From NCBI GenBank assembly GCA_033032175.1, contig CM065313.1, positions 13,183,327-13,247,326 of the forward strand: a stretch of 64,000 bases of DNA, read 5' to 3'. Shown here piece by piece: positions 57,673-64,000 of the stretch. The translations under genes were made by a program, and so were the position numbers. Origin of the DNA: Saturnia japonica (Eukaryota > Arthropoda > Insecta > Lepidoptera > Saturniidae). Under the pieces are notes generated by a model. That model saw only the letters and a program-made list of their open reading frames with translations, searched no databases and was not told where the DNA came from. The first letter of the stretch is position 1, and every line of letters starts with the position of its first letter.

Positions 57673-58162
57673 ATATGATGAGAGATTTCTGATGAGAAAT
57701 AAAAATCGAAGGTTTGGAGTAACTGATGTAGAGCCCTAAGAGCCCCGCCAAATTATAAAAGCTATCGAAATGATGCCTTATTAAAAATTACTTATTAATA
57801 TGATGAGTTTTCTGATGGCATATAAAAATAAATGGTCTGGAGTACCTGATGTGGAACCTTAAGATCTCCGTCAAACAATATGAGCTATCAAAATGCCACT
57901 TTAATAAAAAAAAAATTAATAATCTGATGAGCGTTTCCTAATGACACATAAAAATCGAAGGTCTGGAGTACTTGATGTGGAATACTAAGAGCTTTGCCAA
58001 ACTGTAAGAACTATCGAAATGCCGCCTAAGTAAAAGTTATTCAATCTGATGAACATTTGCTAATTATCCACAAAAATCTAAGATCTAGAGTAACTGATGT
58101 GGAACCCAAAGAGCTCAGCCAAACTGTAAAAGACATTGAAAATATGCCGCTTTATTGAAAAT
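57673..58162. repeat. Four-copy divergent tandem repeat, 122-125 bp unit
   Basis: Units begin with 'atatgatgag' at 57673 and 57798, 'atctgatgag' at 57922 and 'atctgatgaa' at 58044. Each continues with an AAAATC.AAG block, 'ctggagtacctgatgtggaa'-like sequence, 'gagct..gccaaactgtaa' and 'tatcgaaatgccgc'. Units are clearly diverged, so this is an old array. Stops in every frame exclude coding. Confidence 0.75.
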
Positions 58163-58864
58163 GGGTTCTGTGGAACACGAAGCCCGTGTTCAGGTATATT
58201 ATTTTCTAAGCGCAGAGCGCATATGAACAGAGCCTAGGGGCAAATATTAAGAGCAATAAACTCAATCAACATGATAGGCCTTTTCTGCTTATCAATATTA
58301 TGAAATTCCAGTATCTGATTAAGAAACTTCATAATAAAGTACAAAAAGAAGTGATTCTCCAAGAAAAACATTCTGTAAATACGGACCTAGTCTCGATTGA
58401 GATGGTTTGTCTATAAAAAGTAGTGAAATCTTATAAACAGCCAAATGTAGTAAGTAGAAATAAAAAATCGAGTAATTTTGGCTAAAATCTGACCTATATT
58501 TTACACGTTAAATTCCATTCTTTAGAATCTACTGTTACCGGTGCGGTATCTCTAGATGGAAACGGTAATTCGCGAGACTTCAGAGGCGATATCCTGCTGT
58601 TATACATAGTGGTATTACGTAGTAATACTAATAAATCTGGATTATAATCATATCGGTCTATTGCGCAAGAGTTATTTTTTTAAATAATGTAAAGCGTTGA
58701 TTTGCTAGTTCATTGATATTAAAGGATGAGTTTATAGCACTTCCATACATATAATATACATCCATCTATATACAATTAATAAAATGTCTCTTTGTAATTC
58801 TAAAACAACAGCTTTTACCAAATACATATGAAAGTATATATGGCATCTACAAAAAAAGTTTTTG
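58163..58864. other. Non-coding spacer
   Basis: No element or gene recognised. Confidence 0.45.
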
Positions 58865-59268
58865 GCCGTCGGTCTGTATAATATTTCTCTGGGTAATCTC
58901 CGAAATCTTTGGACTGATTTAGACGGGACTTTCACAGGTAGATAGCTGATGTTATAAGAAGTAACTTAAGCTATTTTTGTTTTAGAAAAAGATTAAAGCG
59001 TCCGCACAAATAAAAAACAAATCAATGTGAATCAATTCGGGCGCTTAAATGGCTAAGAAACCCAAAAAAAAAAAATCAATTTAATGTAGTACATAGTTGT
59101 TGATATTTAAAAAACCTAGAAAAAAGGCAGTGGGAGCATATATTTATCTTCTAAGGACCACACAAAATAAGCATTTTTATCTTTAAAATAATCGGGAGCA
59201 CGATTCGCGGGTGTGCCCGATCGACATCATTCTGTAGACTACGCAAGCGCAGCCGCGGGCATAGCTAG
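58865..59268 (+). mobile_element. Helitron-like repeat, family H2, plus strand
   Basis: Ends GCGCAGCCGCGGGCATAGCTAG (split here as gcgcagccgcggg + catagCTAG, 59248-59268) before T. The segment with 'tctgtagactacgc' and 'cacaaaataagcattttta' mirrors 8546-8950. The GC-rich stretch before CTAG could form the usual terminal hairpin. Confidence 0.6.
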
Positions 59269-59944
59269 TCATATTTGCAGCAAAAAAATATTGGAGGATA
59301 AAGCTGGAGTAAAGGAATGAAGGTCTCTAATCACTACTTGGAGCACGAAAACGGACTAGATAAACCGGTTCATTTTACATATTCGTGATGGGCATGGGAG
59401 TTCTTATTGTATTGAGAACATTTCGAACCGATATCAAATCACTGCCAAGAAAAACCCATTGCTGGTATTATTGTGTTCTACACTGAAGGGTTATGGACAA
59501 CACACTGACATGATTTTTAGTATTGTTCGGTCAATTATTTATGTCGATAATAAATAGTTACCGCAGTTCATACATTGTTCGTTTGAAATATGAAATTTTA
59601 CAAAATACTCCATAAATTTCCTCTAAGTAATGATATGTTTCTGTTTAAAATAATATGAATAAAAATGAAGTCTAATATGGAGGTGGCCATCATAAAATAA
59701 AAGCGACGACTCACATAACATAAAGTAGATACATTGTATTGTTTCGTACACCCTCGTACGCCTATTGGGGTAAATAACAGACTATGAAAAGGGATAATTG
59801 CATATTCCCTCCATTATTTTTTCCCCATTCACTTTTCGAGTTATTTGTCTATCTAAATTGCGTTCTGAACTTATTCTTTATTTTATATTTAGTATGTTGT
59901 TTGATTTCAATATGTTTAATATGTATTTTTATCGTTTATTCGTT
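59269..59944. other. Non-coding spacer
   Basis: No gene. A 65-codon plus frame at 59784-59981 is hydrophobic but AT-driven and runs into the SINE. Confidence 0.4.
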
Positions 59945-60265
59945 TAGAATTATGACCACAATATCTCCTGATTTTAAGTGACTATGTGGACCAATGTCGA
60001 TAGTGGCATGCAAGCCTAGAAGGAAAACTGGTTCTCAAGTGCAGCTGCTGGAACACACCTATTGGTGCTTGGCGACAGGTTTTTAAATTGAGGGTGGTAG
60101 CTAGCCTGGTGGGCATTAGAAAGAGGTACCTTACCACCATCCTATGATTTCATCACGATGTTTTCCTTCACTGAAAGCTCAGGCTTAATGCAGGGATTTG
60201 AACTCACGTCGATCGACGCGGTGTTCGTACACGCTAGCACAGAGCCATCATTGCATGCTTCACTT
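59945..60265 (-). mobile_element. tRNA-derived SINE, family A, full length, inverted
   Basis: Head at the right: 'gcagggatttgaactcacgt', 'cgatcgacgcggtgttcgta', 'cagagccatcattgc'. Body 'gaggtaccttaccaccatcc', 'gggtggtagctagcctggtg', 'attggtgcttggcgacaggt'. Left end 'accacaatatctcctgattt'. Confidence 0.8.
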
Positions 60266-60327
60266 ATAATGCTTTGAATTTCGATATCAACTTAATTGCA
60301 CATTTTCTTTTAACTTTTATACAGTAA

Positions 60328-60710
60328 TAGGTGCCCCGAGGCTGCGCTTTCGTGGACTACAGAATGCCGTCGATAGGGCAAATGTGTGAATCGGCTACAC
60401 CCTCTCCCGGTTATTATAAAGACAAAAATGTTTATTGTGGGTGTTTACATACATTTTACATTACATTACATACATAATAACAGACAGACATATGCTATTG
60501 CTGAATTTTTTATAAGTTATTTTAATATCTACGATTATGCAGTTCATTAATTTGATATATCACAGTACCACTGTATGAGTACACTCAGCGTTAGCCATTT
60601 AAGCGCTCCAAAGTCGTCGTTTTACCGAATTATTTTTTATTTGCGCAGAACTCTTATTCTTTTTCTGAAATAAAAGTAGCCTAAGTTACTTCTTATAACA
60701 TTAGCTATCT
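60328..60710 (-). mobile_element. Helitron-like repeat, family H2, decayed
   Basis: 'aataggtgccccgaggctgc', 'gtggactacagaatgcc', 'gacaaaaatgtttattgtgg', 'gcgttagccatttaagcgct' follow 8546-8950. The CTAG tip is mutated to ATAG. It lies 150 bp upstream of the protease TATA box. Confidence 0.55.
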
Positions 60711-60853
60711 GCCAATGTAATGTAATAGTTATGTATAACAAAGGGTTAATTAATTAGAAAAATATATGATTAAATAATTTCTGTAATCTAAATGAACACT
60801 TTATCTAGATGTTAATTAAAATAATACTGTTTTCCTATTAGACAACACAGTTG

Positions 60854-60861
60854 TATAAATA
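60854..60861 (+). promoter_or_regulatory. TATA box of the serine protease gene
   Basis: TATAAATA, 39 bp upstream of the ATG at 60900. Transcription would start around 60880-60885, leaving a 5' leader of only about 15-20 nt. Short TATA-driven leaders are usual for insect digestive or secreted protease genes. Confidence 0.6.
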
Positions 60862-60899
60862 CTGAATAAAGATAATTCAAATATTATTTCTCTGGCAAA

Positions 60900-61661
60900 A
60901 TGGGTTATGTGAAGTTATTAATTTCTTTAACATCTCTTATTTTAAATATATTAGGATATGGTGCGTATTTCTTTCTTTTCATGGTTTAAGTTTTATTATT
61001 TTATTATACATATACATATTTTGACTAATTACATTAACTCTTCATTTGTTTTGTCCTGCACAAAAGACTGCTATTATTAACCTGACAGTAACATAGGGTC
61101 TACAAGGGCCAATGGCTGCCGAAGGATTAAGTATTTTTTGATAGTATTATTTTTCATTCCAGTCCTTAAATGTCACGTTCGAACCCACTTGATTATAATA
61201 TAATATCCCATAGGAGTTTCGTCATCATTATTGAGTTATTTTTGTGCTTGGAATTTGTTACAGTCTTAATAAATACGAGCCATAATCCATCTTGCATAAA
61301 ATACGTCATACATTTTTTTTGTGTAATGTTATTATGTGTAAATAAATCAGCGTACCGATTTACAACTAAAGAAATATTGTTAAATATTATCGGTATCTAA
61401 AGTGATTTATACTCAAACATAATAAAAAACTTGCTTTACATACATTATGTTTATTATAAACACTTGCTGATTTATTGTAGCTAATGGCAATTCCGTTGTC
61501 GGTATTACTGGAGGTGTAACGATACCTATAAATGCTGCACCATTCATGGCGTCATTAGTAAGGTACACCACATCGTCTGAAGGACTCAAATATTACTACA
61601 CATGCGGTGGTTCCATTATCCACAAACGTTTCATCTTAACTGCTGCTCATTGCGTAGAAGG
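60900..61661 (+). CDS. Trypsin-like (S1) serine protease, first two exons
   Basis: Secreted proteases of this family cut peptide bonds with a His-Asp-Ser triad. Exon 1 (60900-60960) encodes a signal peptide, MGYVKLLISLTSLILNILGY. The donor is GTGCGT at 60961. Exon 2 (61481-61661) follows the acceptor tttattgtag, and the joined codon gives Ala21, a likely signal cleavage site. The donor after it is GTATGT at 61662. The 80 complete codons plus two bases contain GITGG (residues 28-32) at the place of the usual IVGG, P41, CGGSII (62-67) and TAAHC (74-78), with His77 as catalytic His57 and Cys62/Cys78 as its disulphide. Usual length is about 250-300 residues, so the Asp and Ser exons must lie beyond the window. 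Oddities: no Arg or Lys precedes ITGG, and the next intron holds a satellite array. A serine protease homologue without activity cannot be excluded. Spans are exon 1, a 520-bp intron, and exon 2. Confidence 0.8.
60961..61480 (+). other. Intron 1 of the serine protease gene
   Basis: Phase 1, GT at 60961, AG at 61479-61480 after a T-rich tract. A 76-codon frame inside it (61170-61400) is not needed for the protein and has no motif. Confidence 0.7.
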
Positions 61662-61902
61662 GTATGTGTTATTTTAAATTTATTTCTTATAATAAAAAAA
61701 AATTAATTACACAAGTACGAAAATGTATTCTAACATGTTATTAAAAAAGAGTTATCAAGTGCAGTTCATATTAGAATAAAATTGTGACTAGCAATTATAG
61801 ATCCTCAGTAACCAAAAATCTTTTTTCATTATATAATACTCCAAATTTCTCATACAATGGGTGGTTAAATAAATTCTAAGGAAAGGAAGATAAGATCACC
61901 AA
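61662..61902 (+). other. Start of intron 2 of the protease gene
   Basis: Donor GTATGT, then AT-rich sequence until the array begins. No acceptor followed by a plausible S1 exon (DIAL-type or GDSGG-type residues) was found before the window end. Confidence 0.55.
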
Positions 61903-64000
61903 CCCATAGTAATAAAATGAACATCTTCACAGTGACTTTCTTTTGGTTTATCCTGTTTCGGGATTACCCGTTGCATATCCAGCAATCAAGTGGAATGGTA
62001 GGGGTGGGTTCACGACCACCATACACATTAATAAAATAAACATCTTCACAGTGACTTTCTTTTGGTTTATCCTGTTTCGGGATTACCCGTTGCATATCCA
62101 GCAATCAAGTGGAATGGTAGGGGTGGGTTCACGACCACCATACACATTAATAAAATAAACATCTTCACAGTGACTTTCTTTTGGTTTATCCTGTTTCGGG
62201 ATTACCCGTTGCATATCCAGCAATCAAGTGGAATGGTAGGGGTGGGTTCACGACCACCATACACATTAATAAAATAAACACTTCAAGTGACTTTCTTTTG
62301 GTTTATCTGTTTGGGTTACCCGTCATATCCAAATAATGAATGTGGTGGGTTCCCTACCTTATAAAATAAACTTTCAATACTTTCTTTTGGTTATCTGTTT
62401 GGGTTACCCGTCAATCCAAATAATGAATGTAGGGTGGTTCCCATCCTTATAAATAACTCTTCCAGCTTTCTTTGGTTATCTGTTGGGTTACCCTCATACC
62501 AAATATGATGTAGGGTGGTTCCCTACCTTAAAATAACTCTTCCAGCTTCTTTGGTTATCTGTTGGGTTACCCTCATACCAAATATGATGTAGGGTGGTTC
62601 CCTACCTTAAAATAACTCTTCCAGCTTCTTTGGTTATCTGTTGGGTTACCCTCATACCAAATATGATGTAGGGTGGTTCCCTACCTTAAAATAACTCTTC
62701 CAGCTTCTTTGGTTATCTGTTGGGTTACCCTCATACCAAATATGATGTAGGTGGTCCCATCCTATAAATAACTCTTCACATATTTTTGGTTACGTTGGGT
62801 TACCCTCATACCAAATATGATGTAGGGGGTCCCATCCTTATAAATAACTCTTCACATATTTTTGGTTACGTTTCGGAACCTCAATCAATATGATGAGGGT
62901 TCGCACCTTATAAATAACATTCACATATTTTTGGTTACTGTTCGGGATACCCTTCATATCACAATCAAGTGGATGTGGGGTGGGTTCGACACCTCATTAA
63001 TAAAAAACACTTCAAGTGATTTTTTTGGTTATCGTTTCGGGACACCCTTCATATCAAATCAAGTGGAATGTGGGGTGGGTTCGACACCCTTAATAAAATA
63101 AACATCTCAAGTGATTTTTTTGGTTATCGTTTCGGGACACCCTTCATATCAGAATCAAGTGGAATGTGGGGTGGGTTCGACACCCTTAATAAAATAAACA
63201 TCTAAGTGATTTCTTTTGGTTTCGTTTCGGGACTTACTCCTTATATACCACATCAAGTGTTGGTAGGGGTGGGTTCCGCCACCAAACATTAATAGGTAAC
63301 ATCTTAAGTACTTTCTTTGTTTTTCTGTTTCGGGATTACCCGTTGCATATCCAGCAATCAAGTGGAATGGTAGGGGTGGGCCACTAAACACCTCACATTA
63401 ATTTAAACTTTCGTACCTTTCTTTTGGTTTGATTGTTTCGGGATACCCTTATAATCACATCAAGTGGATGTGGTGTGTTCGACCCCTATACCATAATAAG
63501 GAATAATCTTCACAACTTCTTTATGTTTATCCTTTTGGGATTACCCGTTCATCCGCAATCAATGAATGGAGGGGTGGGTTAGCCACCACACATTAATAAA
63601 ATAAACATCTTCACAGTGACTTTCTTTTGGTTTATCCTGTTTCGGGATTACCCGTTGCATATCCAGCAATCAAGTGGAATGGTAGGGGTGGGTTCACGAC
63701 CACCATACACATTAATAAAATAAACATCTTCACAGTGACTTTCTTTTGGTTTATCCTGTTTCGGGATACCGTGATATCCAGCAATCAAGTGGAATAAGGG
63801 TAACACCACATAATAAATAACTTCCTTTTTTTGGTTTACCTGTTTCGGGATTACCGTTGATATCGATCAAGGGAATGGTAGGGTGGTTCACACACATAAC
63901 ATTATAAAATAAACTTTCTGTTTCTTTTGGTTTACCTGTTTCGGGATTCCCGTTGATACGATCAAGGAAGTAGGGTGGTTAACACATAACATTATAAAAT
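61903..64000. repeat. Tandem array, 119-bp unit, continuing past the window
   Basis: Three units with identical sequence start at 61921, 62040 and 62159 (each from ACATCTTCAC), exactly 119 bp apart. Two more full-length units start at 63605 and 63724. Between them lie about fourteen shortened units of 70-100 bp. They keep the order ACTTTC, TTTTGGTT, GGG.TTACCC, CAATCAAGTGG, GGTGGGTTC. Three of these (62542, 62621, 62700) repeat at exactly 79 bp. The last units again lose bases up to position 64000. Stops and the period (not shared in frame across units) exclude a repeat protein. The frames at 61943 and 62062 are by-products. Confidence 0.9.

Noticed and set aside
57673..58162. Hammerhead ribozyme array
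   Set aside because: CTGATGAG and CGAA are present, but stem II cannot be paired between them, GAAA reads GAAG, and no flanking stems I and III are evident. Kept only as a low-interest test.
61943..62277. Repeated 71-codon frames suggesting a repeat protein
   Set aside because: The frames arise from the 119-bp satellite unit. They stop within each pair of units and the array lies in an intron.
61903..64000. CRISPR array
   Set aside because: The repeats are contiguous 119-bp units with no unique spacers, in a eukaryotic intron.

Overview
The window looks like a piece of a moth or butterfly (Lepidoptera) nuclear chromosome. It is strongly AT-rich and nearly free of open coding sequence. It is packed with repeat families I recognise from lepidopteran genomes: short Helitron-like elements ending in CTAG, tRNA-derived SINEs, foldback and Tc1-like MITEs, a hAT MITE, and broken non-LTR retrotransposons. 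I could not compare it with any database, so the order is inferred from repeat types and the species is unknown.

Only two host genes can be supported. One is an intact tRNA-Arg(ACG) gene at 32127-32199 (minus). The other is the 5' end of a secreted trypsin-like serine protease at the right edge (plus). It has a TATA box at 60854, a signal-peptide exon at 60900-60960, and an exon carrying the catalytic-histidine motif TAAHC at 61481-61661. Its second intron then runs into a tandem array of a 119-bp unit that continues past the window end. A CpG-rich stretch at about 38.97-40.09 kb has good splice donors on both strands and may be a promoter with a non-coding first exon, but no coding exon proves it.

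Layout. 0-9.5 kb: mostly non-coding DNA with Helitron-like and retroposon fragments. 9.7-15 kb: LINE and retroposon tails, then a nested pair, an R1-clade gag-bearing element with a perfect 17-bp target-site duplication inside an older minus-strand poly(A) retroposon. 16-28.5 kb: a Helitron-like element, a SINE, a Tc1-like MITE and the first copy of a ~790-bp repeat carrying a 38-codon ORF. 29.1-30.7 kb: a dead LINE with a recognisable RNase H domain. 32-38 kb: the tRNA and several SINEs. 39-46 kb: the CpG-rich stretch, a young retroposon with 72 consecutive A, SINEs, a foldback MITE, and a Helitron invaded by a hAT MITE with an 8-bp duplication. 47-54 kb: more of the same families, including second copies of the 790-bp repeat and the Tc1-like MITE. 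55-60 kb: two small tandem repeats, a Helitron-like element and a SINE. 60.8-64 kb: the protease gene and its intronic array.

The parts do not form one pathway. The window records successive transposon invasions around sparse host genes. The most informative items are the protease with its unusual activation site and array-filled intron, the ORF-bearing 790-bp repeat, and the internally deleted R1-clade insertion.
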